Below are positions 7,419 to 16,738 of a stretch of DNA of 43,960 nt, one piece after another. Source of the DNA: CAISIP01 sp031403955 (GTDB lineage: Bacteria; Pseudomonadota; Gammaproteobacteria; Burkholderiales; Burkholderiaceae_C); assembly GCA_031403955.1 (NCBI GenBank), contig JANNGR010000275.1:1-43960 (forward strand), in the 5' to 3' direction. The position numbers were made by a program, and so were the translations under genes. Every line of letters starts with the position of its first letter. Position 1 is the first letter of the stretch. The notes beneath the pieces were generated by a model. That model was given only the letters and a program-made list of their open reading frames with translations. It ran no database searches and had not been told where the DNA came from.

Positions 7419-8368
7419 GGCTGCCCCTCCAGCGTGTTCTGCGCCTGGTATTTGTTGAACAGGGCCAGCGGAACAATTATCAACAGCACCATCACCACTG
7501 CCACGCTGGATGCCATCGGCCAGTCGTTATTGGCGAAAAACTCATCCCACAACACCCGGCCAATCATCAGCGTTTCCGGACCACCCAGCAACTCGGGAAT
7601 CACAAACTCGCCGACACACGGAATGAATACCAGCAAGGCGCCCGCGATGATGCCGCTTTTGGATAAGGGAACGGTGATACGCCAGAAGGCCTGCCACGGA
7701 GACGCACCCAGGTCCCAGGCCGCTTCGAGCAGGCGCAGATCGAGTTTGACCAGATTGGCATACAGCGGCAGCACCATGAACGGAAGATAGGTGTACACCA
7801 TACCCAGCGTGAGGGAAAAGGGCGTGTTCATCATCTTGATCGGCTCGGCAAGCACGCCCAGGGCCATGGCGACGTTGTTGAATACGCCGTTGTCGGCCAG
7901 CAGCATCTTCCACGCATACACGCGCAGCAGGAACGAAGTCCAGAACGGCAGCATCAGCAGCATCAGCAGGCCGGGGCGAATTTCCGGCCGGCTGCGGGCC
8001 AGAAAGTAGGCAAACGGATAACCGATCAACAGACAGATGACGGTCGTCAGCGCCGCGAACCATAACGACGACAGGTAGGCACGCAAGTACAGGTCATCTT
8101 CAAGAAAAATCGTCAGGTAATTGGTGAACTTCAGCTTCAATTGCAGCAGCCCGTCTTGCCATGTCAACAAATCGCCAAAACGCACACCGTCCATTTCAGA
8201 CACACTGATCTTGAACACGACCAGGAACGGCAACGCGAATACCGCAAGCAGGAAAACCATCGGCACGCCAATGACGAACTTGCGGCCCAGGCGGCCAATC
8301 AGATTACCCAGCAGCCCAAGCGGCGCCGGGTGATCAGTTGGCGGCGTTGTCGATGGTGCGTCGTCCAT
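7415..8368 (-). CDS. potH: putrescine/spermidine ABC transporter permease
   Basis: A 317-residue permease with a cytoplasmic N-terminus, about six membrane segments and the EAA loop EAAWDLGASPWQAFWRITVP. It corresponds to PotH/PotB. It is followed by potI with an ATGA overlap and preceded by potG with an 11-base gap. This arrangement gives the two-permease, one-ATPase core of a polyamine importer. Confidence 0.92.
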   Translation of the reverse strand: MDDAPSTTPPTDHPAPLGLLGNLIGRLGRKFVIGVPMVFLLAVFALPFLVVFKISVSEMDGVRFGDLLTWQDGLLQLKLKFTNYLTIFLEDDLYLRAYLSSLWFAALTTVICLLIGYPFAYFLARSRPEIRPGLLMLLMLPFWTSFLLRVYAWKMLLADNGVFNNVAMALGVLAEPIKMMNTPFSLTLGMVYTYLPFMVLPLYANLVKLDLRLLEAAWDLGASPWQAFWRITVPLSKSGIIAGALLVFIPCVGEFVIPELLGGPETLMIGRVLWDEFFANNDWPMASSVAVVMVLLIIVPLALFNKYQAQNTLEGQP

Positions 8369-8379
8369 GTTCCGGCCTC

Positions 8380-9537
8380 CTAACGTGTCAGCACCACCAG
8401 ATCACTTCCCCACCACCACACATGCACCGCGTCACCGATGCCGAGTCGCGATGCATCATGGCGGGCGTCGTTGGCCTTGGTCACCTTGACCACCATGCCG
8501 GACTCCAGTACGACGTGGTAACTGGTCTGGCTTCCCAGGTAGGCCAGGTCGCGGATGTTGCCGCGTGCACAGTTGAAACCCAGCTCGGCCGGGTTGTCAT
8601 AGTCACCGGCTGCGGGTGGCTGCTCCCGAATACTGATTTTCTCCGGCCGCACGGCAATAGACACTTCCATATCGGCGGTTCCGGTGATGCCGTGGCTGAC
8701 GTAGTGGCGGCATTCGGGCGTGTCTACAACCACATGGTCTGCCTCGTCAACCGTGACCCGGCCCTTGAACAAGTTGACGCTGCCGATGAAATCGGCCACG
8801 AAGGCGCAGTTCGGTGTCTCATAAATGTCTCCCGGCCGCCCCACCTGCAGTATCCGGCCCTCGCTCATGACGCCGATGCGGCTGGCCATGGTCATGGCCT
8901 CTTCCTGGTCGTGGGTCACCATGACACACGTCACGCCGACCTGGTGGATTATGTCCACCACCTCGAGTTGCGTGCGCTCCCGGAGTTTCTTGTCCAGCGC
9001 GCCCAGGGGCTCGTCGAGCAACAGCAGTTTGGGCCGTTTGACCAAACTGCGCACCAGCGCCACCCGCTGCTGCTGGCCGCCTGAGAGTTGGTGCGGTTTG
9101 CGCTTGGCATACGCCTTGAGTTGCACCATGCCGAGCATCTTCTCGACCCGCTGCGTTATGGCGTCCCGGGGCAGGCCATCGCGCCGCAAACCAAAAGCCA
9201 CGTTATCCCACACGCTCAGGTGCGGGAACAAGGCATAACTCTGGAACATCATGTTGACCGGACGCTCATTGGGCGGCAGACGCACCAGATCCTGGCCCTC
9301 GAGCAGAATCTCGCCCGAGGTCGGCAGCTCAAAACCGCCGAGCAAACGCAGCAGGGTCGATTTGCCGCAACCCGAGGAACCCAGCAAGGCAAAGATCTCG
9401 CCCTTGACTATTTCCAGCGTCACACCGGCTACCGCGACCGTTTCACCAAAGTGCTTGACCACCGAACTCAAGCGCAGGAACGGCTGGGCCGACTGCTCGA
9501 CTGCCAGGCTGGCTGGGGTTTGAATCGCTCCAGCCAC
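8380..9537 (-). CDS. potG: putrescine ABC transporter ATP-binding protein
   Basis: A 385-residue ATPase with Walker A GSSGCGKST, signature LSGGQQQR, Walker B LLLLDEPLGAL and H-loop VMVTHDQEEA, followed by a C-terminal TOBE-type domain (AVRPEKISI). It belongs to the PotA/PotG family and energises PotH and PotI. It starts with GTG and lies only 3 bases after the aminotransferase gene. Confidence 0.93.
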   Translation of the reverse strand: MAGAIQTPASLAVEQSAQPFLRLSSVVKHFGETVAVAGVTLEIVKGEIFALLGSSGCGKSTLLRLLGGFELPTSGEILLEGQDLVRLPPNERPVNMMFQSYALFPHLSVWDNVAFGLRRDGLPRDAITQRVEKMLGMVQLKAYAKRKPHQLSGGQQQRVALVRSLVKRPKLLLLDEPLGALDKKLRERTQLEVVDIIHQVGVTCVMVTHDQEEAMTMASRIGVMSEGRILQVGRPGDIYETPNCAFVADFIGSVNLFKGRVTVDEADHVVVDTPECRHYVSHGITGTADMEVSIAVRPEKISIREQPPAAGDYDNPAELGFNCARGNIRDLAYLGSQTSYHVVLESGMVVKVTKANDARHDASRLGIGDAVHVWWWGSDLVVLTR

Positions 9538-9540
9538 GAG

Positions 9541-10968
9541 CTAGCCCCCTGCCTTGATCTGAGTCGGGGCCGAATCGGACCATCCATTTTTTCGCGCGTC
9601 GGCGTAGGTCAGGTCCAGGCACAACACGATCAGCGCCATCATCTCGTCAATCTGCGCATGCGTCATGGTCAGAGGCGGCGCGATTATCATGCGGTCGCCC
9701 ACCGCGCGCATCACCAGTCCGTTGCGGAAACAATGCTCCCGGCAGACCATGCCCACGCCAAGCGCGGCATCAAAACGCGAACGGGTCTGCTTGTTTTTCA
9801 CCAGCACCAACGCGGCCATGAATCCGCAAGTCTGCGCCACGCCCACCAACGGATGGTCACCCAGCTCCGCAAATCTCCTGGCTAGATATGGGCCAACATC
9901 GTCTCGCACCCTTAGGGGCAATTGTTCACGCTCCATCAGGTCAAGGTTGGCGAGCGCCACCGCGCAAGCCACCGGATGCCCGCTGTAGGTATAACCGTGG
10001 TTGAACTCACCTCCGCGCTCGATCAATACCTGGGCCACGCGCTGGCCCACCATCACGCCACCCAGCGGTATGTAGCCGCTCGTGACCGCCTTGGCAAACG
10101 TCACCAGATCGGGCTTGTAGCCAAACTTTTCATACGCGAACCAGTGACCAAGACGCCCGAAGGCACAGATCACTTCGTCGCTGATCAGCAAGATGCCGTA
10201 TTTGTCCACAATTCGCTGGATCTCGGGCCAGTACGTCACCGGCGGAATAATCACGCCTCCCGCGCCTTGCACCGGTTCAGCAATAAACGCCGCCACCTTG
10301 TGCGGGCCAATGGAGAGGATTTTTTCTTCCAGCCAGCGCGCCGCGCGCAGCCCGAAATCCTCGGCGCTTTCACCAGCCAGGCCCAACTCGAAATGGTACG
10401 GCTGCTCGATGTGCGTTATGTTGGGAATGGGTAGGTCACCCTGCGCATGCATGCCACTCATGCCGCCCAAAGAAGCCCCGGCCATGGTGCTGCCGTGGTA
10501 GGCGTTATGGCGGCTGATGATCACCTTGCGCTCGCTCTGGCCCAACAAGTCCCAGTAACGGCGCACCATGCGCACATTGGAGTCGTTGCTCTCGCTGCCA
10601 CTGGTTGAATAGAAAACATGCGCAAAGCTGCAATCGTCCACCCGCGGCGCCAATGCAGCCAGCCTGGCCGCAAGCTTGACCGCCGGCAGGTTGGTGGTCT
10701 GGAAAAAGCTGTTGTAAAACGGCAGCGTCATCATCTGCTGGTGCGCTGCGTCGGCAAGTTCACGGCGCCCGTAACCTACGTTGACACACCACAGGCCGCT
10801 CATGGCGTCGAGCAGCCGATTACCCTCGGAATCCCAGATGTAGATGTCGTCGGCCCGTGTGATGACGCGCGAACCACGCGCAGCCAGGCCCTTGAAATCG
10901 GTAAAGGGGTGCAGATAATGTTCACTATCCAGTTGCTGGATCAGTTTGGTATCGCCAGGGTTATTCAT
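9541..10968 (-). CDS. spuC: putrescine-type class III aminotransferase (SpuC-like)
   Basis: A 475-residue class III PLP-dependent aminotransferase. Visible landmarks are YSTSGSESND, the EPVQGAGG loop, the DEVICAFGR segment with the cofactor-contacting Asp, and TFAKAVTSGYIPLGG with the PLP-binding Lys. Close relatives include SpuC (putrescine or cadaverine to pyruvate) and other omega-transaminases. Its place between the glutamylpolyamine synthetase and the polyamine transporter supports an amine substrate. It could act directly on putrescine in parallel with the gamma-glutamyl route. The exact amine is inferred. Confidence 0.85.
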   Translation of the reverse strand: MNNPGDTKLIQQLDSEHYLHPFTDFKGLAARGSRVITRADDIYIWDSEGNRLLDAMSGLWCVNVGYGRRELADAAHQQMMTLPFYNSFFQTTNLPAVKLAARLAALAPRVDDCSFAHVFYSTSGSESNDSNVRMVRRYWDLLGQSERKVIISRHNAYHGSTMAGASLGGMSGMHAQGDLPIPNITHIEQPYHFELGLAGESAEDFGLRAARWLEEKILSIGPHKVAAFIAEPVQGAGGVIIPPVTYWPEIQRIVDKYGILLISDEVICAFGRLGHWFAYEKFGYKPDLVTFAKAVTSGYIPLGGVMVGQRVAQVLIERGGEFNHGYTYSGHPVACAVALANLDLMEREQLPLRVRDDVGPYLARRFAELGDHPLVGVAQTCGFMAALVLVKNKQTRSRFDAALGVGMVCREHCFRNGLVMRAVGDRMIIAPPLTMTHAQIDEMMALIVLCLDLTYADARKNGWSDSAPTQIKAGG

Positions 10969-11000
10969 GACAATGGTATGCCGGTGCTTTGATCAAAACC

Positions 11001-12368
11001 TCATACGTGCAGCAACAGGTGCTCACGTTCCCAGGGAGATATCACTTTCATGAACTCCTCGAACTCAAGCTCCTTTATCTCGGAATACACGGTGATGAAT
11101 TCCTTGCCCAGCACCTCGTGTAGATCGGATTCGCGCCGCAACCAGTCCAGCGCCTCGCCCAGACTACGCGGCAACGAATAAGGCGACAGGTAGGCGTCGC
11201 CCTTCATCTCGGCCTTGGGTTTTATCTTGTTCTTCAACCCCAGGTAACCGCAGGCCAGCGTCATGGCCAGCGCCACGTACGGATTGGCATCCGCCCCGAT
11301 GACGCGGTTTTCCACCCGCCGCGCCTCTGGCGACGAGATCGGCGAACGGATTCCTACCGTGCGATTGTCGTAACCCCACTCGATGTTGATCGGCGCGGCG
11401 GTGCCGCGCGACAGGCGCCGGTAACTGTTGACATACGGCGCCACCAGCACCATGGCGGCCGGTATGTAACGCTGCAAACCACCAATGTAAAACATGAAAG
11501 CCTCCGAGGGAGACCCGTCTTCGTTGCTGAAAATATTGTTGCCGGTCACGGTGCTCAATATGCTTTGGTGCACATGCATCGCGCTGCCCGGCTCGCCCTC
11601 GATCGGCTTGGCCATGAAGGTCGCATACATGTCGTGGCGCAGCGCGGCCTCGCGCACGGTGCGTTTGAAAAAGAATACTTCATCGGCCAGGCCCAGTGGC
11701 TGGGCATGAAAAAAATTAATCTCCATCTGGCCCGCGCCCTGTTCGTGGATCAAGGTGTCCACATTCAGTTCCATCTTGTCGCAATAGTCGTAGATCTCCT
11801 CGAACAGCGGGTCGAATTCATTCACCGCGTCGATGCTGTAAGCCTGGCGCGAGGTTTCGGCGCGGCCACTGCGGCCAACCGGCGCGCGCAGCAAGGTGTT
11901 GGGGTCAGTGTTGCGAGCGGTCAGGTAGAACTCGAGCTCGGGCGCCACAATCGGTAACAGGCCTTCCGCGGTAAATAGGTCGCAGACGCGGCGCAACACG
12001 CTGCGCGGGGCAAACGGCACCAGCCGGCCGTCATGGTCAAAACAGTCGTGAATCACCTGTGCGGTGGGGTCGGTCGCCCACGGCACGATGCGTACCGTGG
12101 ACGGGTCGGGACGCAGTTGCATGTCTTTGTCGGTCGGGTCGATCACGTCGTAGTACGGGCCGCTCTCCGGAAACTCACCGGTAACACCCATGGCCACGAT
12201 GGCTTGCGGCAACCGCATGCCGCGGTCCTCGGTGAATTTGCCACGCGGCACGATCTTGCCGCGTGCAACACCGGTCAAGTCCGGCACCAGGCACTCCACC
12301 TCGGTGACACGGCGCTCATTTAGCCATTGTTCCAGGTCATTGAACGTCATCACTTTCGGTTCGCTCAT
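11001..12368 (-). CDS. puuA: gamma-glutamylputrescine synthetase (glutamine synthetase family)
   Basis: A 455-residue glutamine synthetase-like enzyme that would ligate glutamate to putrescine using ATP. Landmarks are the ELEFYL segment, EQGAGQMEINF, the metal/ATP segment SAMHVHQSI, RRLSRGTAAPINIEWG and NRVIGADANPY. An RBS (AGGAG, 7 nt upstream) fixes the start at 12368 rather than the upstream in-frame GTG/TTG codons. The start lies inside the end of puuD (32-base overlap), indicating coupling. The surrounding puuB and puuD genes favour PuuA over a nitrogen-assimilation GlnA. Confidence 0.92.
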   Translation of the reverse strand: MSEPKVMTFNDLEQWLNERRVTEVECLVPDLTGVARGKIVPRGKFTEDRGMRLPQAIVAMGVTGEFPESGPYYDVIDPTDKDMQLRPDPSTVRIVPWATDPTAQVIHDCFDHDGRLVPFAPRSVLRRVCDLFTAEGLLPIVAPELEFYLTARNTDPNTLLRAPVGRSGRAETSRQAYSIDAVNEFDPLFEEIYDYCDKMELNVDTLIHEQGAGQMEINFFHAQPLGLADEVFFFKRTVREAALRHDMYATFMAKPIEGEPGSAMHVHQSILSTVTGNNIFSNEDGSPSEAFMFYIGGLQRYIPAAMVLVAPYVNSYRRLSRGTAAPINIEWGYDNRTVGIRSPISSPEARRVENRVIGADANPYVALAMTLACGYLGLKNKIKPKAEMKGDAYLSPYSLPRSLGEALDWLRRESDLHEVLGKEFITVYSEIKELEFEEFMKVISPWEREHLLLHV

Positions 12369-13143
12369 CAAATGCTCCTCGATTCCGTTGTTGGCGCGCC
12401 CGGCAGGATGCACCAAAAGCCGCAAATATGGCCGCGTAGAAGCGGTTCTCGGTGCAGTGCCATTCCGGGTGCCATTGCACCGCATAAGCGAAGGTGTTAG
12501 CGCCCGTTATCGCGACCGCTTCAACCAATCCATCCGGCGCGTATCCCAAGGGCAGAAGGCCGGCGGCCAGGCGCTTGATGCCCTGGCCGTGCAACGAGTT
12601 GACCTCGGCATCGGTTGCACCGGCCCAACGCTCGAACTCCGAACCGGGCACAAACCGCACCCGGTGGCTCGGCCCGTATTGCACCTCCAGTGGAGCGTCC
12701 GCTGGCTCGCGATGGTCCAGCATGCCCGGCACGCCATGCACATGCTGGTGCAAGGACCCGCCCAGCGCGACGTTGATCTCCTGCAGGCCGCGGCACAAGC
12801 CCAGCAGTGGCACCGAGCGCTCGACACAGGCACGGACCAGCGCCAATGTGAGCGCATCGCGTTGTGGATCGAGCGGCAACGCCCGATCGGCCAGCACCTG
12901 GTCGAAACTGGAAGGATGCACGTTGGACGGCGAGCCGGTCAGCATGACACCGTCCACCAGGTCCAGCAATGCAGGAATCTGGGCCGCATCGGCCAGCGGG
13001 AAAAGTACCGGCTCGGCGTGTGCTCCCAATTTGACGGCGCGCGCGTATTTGTCGCCCAGCACCAAATAGGGCATCTGGTGACCGTCCTCACCCAACAGAC
13101 GATGGTCAACCGGCAACCACACCAGACAGGGCGGCTTCTGCAT
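12337..13143 (-). CDS. puuD: gamma-glutamyl-GABA hydrolase
   Basis: A 268-residue class I glutamine-amidotransferase-like hydrolase that releases GABA from gamma-glutamyl-GABA. The nucleophile elbow is LGLCRGLQEINVALGG, and the His/Glu pair sits in QWHPEW. An RBS (GGAGA, 5 nt upstream) supports ATG 13143 over the TTG at 13155. It overlaps puuA. This is the polyamine PuuD; the unrelated urate oxidase at 31675-32901 bears the same symbol in databases. Confidence 0.92.
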   Translation of the reverse strand: MQKPPCLVWLPVDHRLLGEDGHQMPYLVLGDKYARAVKLGAHAEPVLFPLADAAQIPALLDLVDGVMLTGSPSNVHPSSFDQVLADRALPLDPQRDALTLALVRACVERSVPLLGLCRGLQEINVALGGSLHQHVHGVPGMLDHREPADAPLEVQYGPSHRVRFVPGSEFERWAGATDAEVNSLHGQGIKRLAAGLLPLGYAPDGLVEAVAITGANTFAYAVQWHPEWHCTENRFYAAIFAAFGASCRARQQRNRGAFDERTESDDVQ

Positions 13144-13194
13144 ACAAGTCTCCAATTTCCCTGGATTGTGCCCGTCCGATCCGCTGCCGGCCCG

Positions 13195-14520
13195 CTACAG
13201 GACATCGCGCAATTTCTGGTACCACATCGCCAGCGCCAGGCGGGGCGCCCTGAACATGCGTCCTCCTGGGAAATCGCGCTGCCGCAACCGGGCAAACACG
13301 TCGAAACGCTCGGCCTGCCCGGCTACCGCCTCCGCCACCAGCCGGCCCGCCATTCCCGTCAAGGCGACACCATGGCCGCTGAAACCTTGCAGGTAATACA
13401 GGTTGTCTGCCAGGCGGCCGAAATCGGGTGTGCGGTTCATGCTGATATCCACCAAGCCGCCCCAAACGAACTCGATCGGCACCTGCTCCAGCAACGGGAA
13501 GACCCGCGTCATGCGCTGGCGCATCACACGCTCCAGGTTGCGCGGGGCCGCGGTGGTGTATGCGGCAAACGCGCCAAACAATATCCGGTGGTCGGCACTG
13601 AAACGGAAATAGTCCGGCTCGAAGTTGTTGTCGCACACCGCCGCGTTGCTCGGAATCAAACGCGCGCACAGGGCAGCCGAAAGCGGCGCCGTGGCCAGCA
13701 TATAGGTTGCCACCGGCATGATGCGCGGCCCGATCTCCGGCGCGACACGCGGCCCATATTCACCCAGGGTGCAGTTGCCCGCCAACACCGCGAAACGCGC
13801 GCTGACGTTGCCCTCGGCTGTAGTGGCGCTCACCATCTCGCCTCTTTGCAACTCCAGCACCGCCGACTGTTCGAATATATGCACGCCCAATTCGCGTGCC
13901 GCGCGGGCCAGACCGAGACCGTATTTCAGCGGATGCATATGGCCCGACTGGTTCTCGAATCCGGCAGCGCAATAACGCGGGCTCTGAATGGTCGCCTGCA
14001 CCGCGGCGCCAGATACAAAGTCGCAATCCAGGCCGTAGTCGCGCTGCATCAGCTGCAGCTGGGCCTCCAATACGCGCGCCTTGCGTGGTGAATCGGCAAC
14101 ATGCAGATAACCCCGCACCCGCTCACACTGGATGTCGAACTGTGCAATGCGCTCATCAATCAACGCAACGGCTTGCAGCGACATGTCCCATACGCGGCGG
14201 GCATCGGCCCGGCCGAGTTGCGCTTCCAGCGGACCCTGGCCACTGGCAAATCCAACCATCGCCTGGCCGCCATTACGTCCGGACGCGCCGCTGCAAATCC
14301 GCCCGGCCTCCAGCACCAACACGCTGTAGCCACGTTGCGCCAATTCGATCGCCACCGAGAGGCCGGCAAAGCCGGCCCCTACCACCAGAACATCGACGCC
14401 GACCGAACCTTGCAGCGCGCCCGTGCCTGGTGGCCGTGCCACACTGGCCTCGTAATAACTGTTCCGCTTGAGCGGGCCGTCCGGCTCATTGATAGCGCCA
14501 TTCCACAAATGCATGGTCAT
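13195..14520 (-). CDS. puuB: gamma-glutamylputrescine oxidoreductase (FAD)
   Basis: A 441-residue DAO-family flavoprotein. The FAD dinucleotide-binding motif is VDVLVVGAGFAGLSVAIELA near residues 40-60, followed by SGASGRNGGQAMVGF, typical of PuuB/OrdL. It would oxidise gamma-glutamylputrescine to the aldehyde. It heads the minus-strand putrescine operon, and the 104-base gap to the divergent exporter gene should hold both promoters. The aldehyde dehydrogenase PuuC is not in this window. ATG 14520 and ATG 14514 are both possible starts. Confidence 0.92.
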   Translation of the reverse strand: MTMHLWNGAINEPDGPLKRNSYYEASVARPPGTGALQGSVGVDVLVVGAGFAGLSVAIELAQRGYSVLVLEAGRICSGASGRNGGQAMVGFASGQGPLEAQLGRADARRVWDMSLQAVALIDERIAQFDIQCERVRGYLHVADSPRKARVLEAQLQLMQRDYGLDCDFVSGAAVQATIQSPRYCAAGFENQSGHMHPLKYGLGLARAARELGVHIFEQSAVLELQRGEMVSATTAEGNVSARFAVLAGNCTLGEYGPRVAPEIGPRIMPVATYMLATAPLSAALCARLIPSNAAVCDNNFEPDYFRFSADHRILFGAFAAYTTAAPRNLERVMRQRMTRVFPLLEQVPIEFVWGGLVDISMNRTPDFGRLADNLYYLQGFSGHGVALTGMAGRLVAEAVAGQAERFDVFARLRQRDFPGGRMFRAPRLALAMWYQKLRDVL

Positions 14521-14624
14521 TAATCGCGTGCCCAAAGCATGATTTTCCCCTTCCGCTCAGGCTGGCAACCTTAACCCAATTCGTCGCGCAAAATGGGGCC
14601 AATTTTGTCCGGTCCTGCCGATCC

Positions 14625-15530
14625 ATGACCCCGTCTGCCGATCGACTGGTTGCCTATGGCTGCCTTGCCTTGAGCATGGCACTCACCGGCAGTTATGTTG
14701 CCTTATCCAAGCCGCTGGTTGCGGTCTTGCCGGTGTTTCTGCTGGCATGGCTGCGCTTTGGCATTGCCGCCGTGGCAATGGCGGGCTGGCTAAAAAAGCC
14801 CGCCCATGAAGCTCCGTTGACACCTCCGGTCAAGCGGCTGCTTTTTCTCGAATCGTTTCTTGGCAACTTCCTGTTCTCGATCTGCATGTTGTACGGAGTG
14901 AGTTTGACCAGTGCGGTGTCGGCGGGCGTTATCCTGGCCAGCATTCCGGCGGTGATCGCGTTGATGAGCTGGGTATTCTTACGCGAGCGCATAACGCCGC
15001 GCATGTGGGCCGCGGCCGCGTGTGCTGTCATCGGGCTGGGCGTGCTGGCGCTGTCACGGCCCGCAGCGGTTCCCGGCAACCAATCCAACGCCCCATGGCT
15101 GGGCAACCTGCTGGTTTTTGGCGCGGTATTGTGTGAAGCCGCCTACACCGTGATCGGCAAGAAACTCACCGGCGTGCTGGGCCCCAAACGCATCTCGTCG
15201 CTGATCAATCTTTGGGGCTTTGTTTTGATGACCCCGTTCGGGCTCTACCTGGCACTTGATTTCGACTTTGGCGCGGTCACACCCGGCATCTGGTTGTTGC
15301 TGGTGTTCTACGCACTGGCAGCCAGCATGGGCACGGTCTGGTTATGGATGACCGGAGCAAGTCGGCTACCGGCCGCACATGGCGGCATTTTCACCGTGAT
15401 GTTGCCGATCTCGGCCGCGCTGGTTGGTGTGCTGGCGCTGGGCGAGAGTTTGAGCGGCATGCAATTGATCGCACTTGCCATAGCCTTGCTGGGCGTGGTG
15501 CTGACCTGGAACCATGACCCGGGGCACTAG
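14625..15530 (+). CDS. EamA/DMT-family transporter
   Basis: A 301-residue membrane protein with about ten hydrophobic segments in two EamA repeats. The typical ends of the repeats are visible: VILASIPAVIALMSWVFLRERITP in the first half and FTVMLPISAALVGVLALGE in the second. Members export amino acids or related metabolites. It is divergent from puuB, which hints at, but does not prove, an amine or amino-acid substrate. It converges on the DUF3368 gene, whose stop is 23 bases away. Confidence 0.88.
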   Translation: MTPSADRLVAYGCLALSMALTGSYVALSKPLVAVLPVFLLAWLRFGIAAVAMAGWLKKPAHEAPLTPPVKRLLFLESFLGNFLFSICMLYGVSLTSAVSAGVILASIPAVIALMSWVFLRERITPRMWAAAACAVIGLGVLALSRPAAVPGNQSNAPWLGNLLVFGAVLCEAAYTVIGKKLTGVLGPKRISSLINLWGFVLMTPFGLYLALDFDFGAVTPGIWLLLVFYALAASMGTVWLWMTGASRLPAAHGGIFTVMLPISAALVGVLALGESLSGMQLIALAIALLGVVLTWNHDPGH

Positions 15531-15553
15531 GCGCATGGCACGCCAGCGTCAAA

Positions 15554-16075
15554 TCAGAGTTCGCCAGCTTGGCGAACAACCGCATCCATCAAGCGGTGGC
15601 TCAAAAAATAACCCTGCGCTTGCAAGCCCAACAGCAAGGGCGCCACGTCGCTCAGCAAGCCTGCGCTCTTGGCCAGCAGCAACAGGCCTGCGGTGCCGGT
15701 GATGGCGATGCGGGCATGCTGGGCTGCCATGCGCCCGCGCGCGTCATCCACGATCACCAGCACCTCGTGACCCTGGACGCTGCATTGGGTGGCCAACACC
15801 AAAACACTGGCTTGGCCCATGTCGATCTGGTGCAAATTCACCCAAGTGCGGCACTCTTCAAGCGCCGACTCGGACACCGGAACGGTTTCAAGCCAGGGCT
15901 GTGCCAATGCGTGGCTCAGAGCGGCGCTGTCTGGGACGCCGCCGCCGCTGGTGACCTCGCGGGCAACCAGATCGGTCAGCGCAACTTTTCCAAACAATTG
16001 CAGCAGCAAGTTGAGTTGCCCAATGCGGGCCAGCGCGATCAAAGGCCCCGCATCCGCGATGACCACTTTCTTCAT
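15554..16075 (-). CDS. DUF3368 PIN-like protein, orphan toxin candidate
   Basis: A 173-residue protein of the DUF3368 family, PIN-like toxins usually paired with a UPF0175 antitoxin. It opens MKKVVIADAGPLIALARIGQ with the first acidic residue (D8). The family's acidic motif, usually GEAEAIALA, reads here as GQASVLVLA (residues 87-95), so the first Glu is Gln and the second is Ser. The usual DERRGR reads DDARGR. No UPF0175 gene lies upstream; a dehydrogenase gene fragment ends 48 bases before it. It may be an inactivated toxin tolerated without its antitoxin. A perfect 8-bp palindrome (15559-15577) lies in its last codons. Confidence 0.75.
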   Translation of the reverse strand: MKKVVIADAGPLIALARIGQLNLLLQLFGKVALTDLVAREVTSGGGVPDSAALSHALAQPWLETVPVSESALEECRTWVNLHQIDMGQASVLVLATQCSVQGHEVLVIVDDARGRMAAQHARIAITGTAGLLLLAKSAGLLSDVAPLLLGLQAQGYFLSHRLMDAVVRQAGEL

Positions 16076-16094
16076 GACGCGCTTGCTGCCTATG

Positions 16095-16738
16095 CCGGCT
16101 ACCTCGCCGACACGATTTCCGCCTCACCAGAGCCAGAACCGCCCCACATGGTAAGGCGCCATGTCGATGGTCGGCGCGTATCCCTGCACCAGATTCTCGA
16201 CCAGGCGCGCCGTCACGCCAGCCAGCGTAAGCCCCAGGTGCTGGTGACCAAACGCGAAATAGACACCCCGATGCCGGGGCGCTTGGCATATCACCGGCAG
16301 ATGGTCCGGCAACGAGGGACGGAAACCCATCCAGGTGCTGGCCTGCTCGGTGCTTGTTCCCGGAAACAGCGCCACCATTTGCCACTTGAGCAGTTCAAAT
16401 CTTTGCGGGTCGGGCGGTAATCGCAGGCCACCAAACTCCACCGTGCCGGTCATGCGCAAACCCATGGCCATCGGCGTCACGATCACATGGCGCTCGGTCG
16501 AGGCAATCGGGCAACTGATCCGTCCGGGCCGGGCCAGCGTGATGTGGTAACCACGTTCGGTGTCCAGGGGCACGCGGTAGCCCAGGCTGGCGGCCAGTGG
16601 TTTGGACCAGGCACCGGCGCAGAGCACCAGTTGCTGGCAGCGTATCGATTGCCCATGCTCCAGCGTCAACTGAACCGGACCGTCCTGGTCTTGGTCGAGC
16701 CGCGACACCCCTGCCTGCCGCAAGCGGCCACCGGCACG
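16095..16738. repeat. direct repeat copy A (3' part of a dehydrogenase gene)
   Basis: About 640 bases closely match 19131-19770 in the same orientation. The match starts within the non-coding stretch after the dehydrogenase stop and ends abruptly at the stop codon of the neighbouring ParE-like gene. The encoded peptides differ at about 20 of 198 positions, counted by eye. Confidence 0.85.
16124..16738 (-). pseudogene. D-amino-acid dehydrogenase, C-terminal fragment
   Basis: This encodes only the last ~200 residues of a DadA-like flavoprotein, from RQAGVSRLDQDQDGPVQLTL to the end. The N-terminal FAD-binding half is absent because the sequence switches directly to the ParE/RelE toxin gene. It is a diverged copy (~90% identical by eye) of the C-terminal part of the gene at 19159-20418. 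The frame is open with an apparent start near 16723, but without the Rossmann fold it cannot be a working dehydrogenase. Confidence 0.85.

Noticed and set aside
6538..7476. A 312-codon minus-strand frame over potI
   Set aside because: It overlaps potI in another frame. Only the 6576-7418 frame shows permease segments and the EAA loop.
12190..14091. A 633-codon plus-strand open frame
   Set aside because: It lies antisense to puuA, puuD and puuB, has no family resemblance and is rich in His/Arg/Gln, as expected for a shadow frame in GC-rich DNA.
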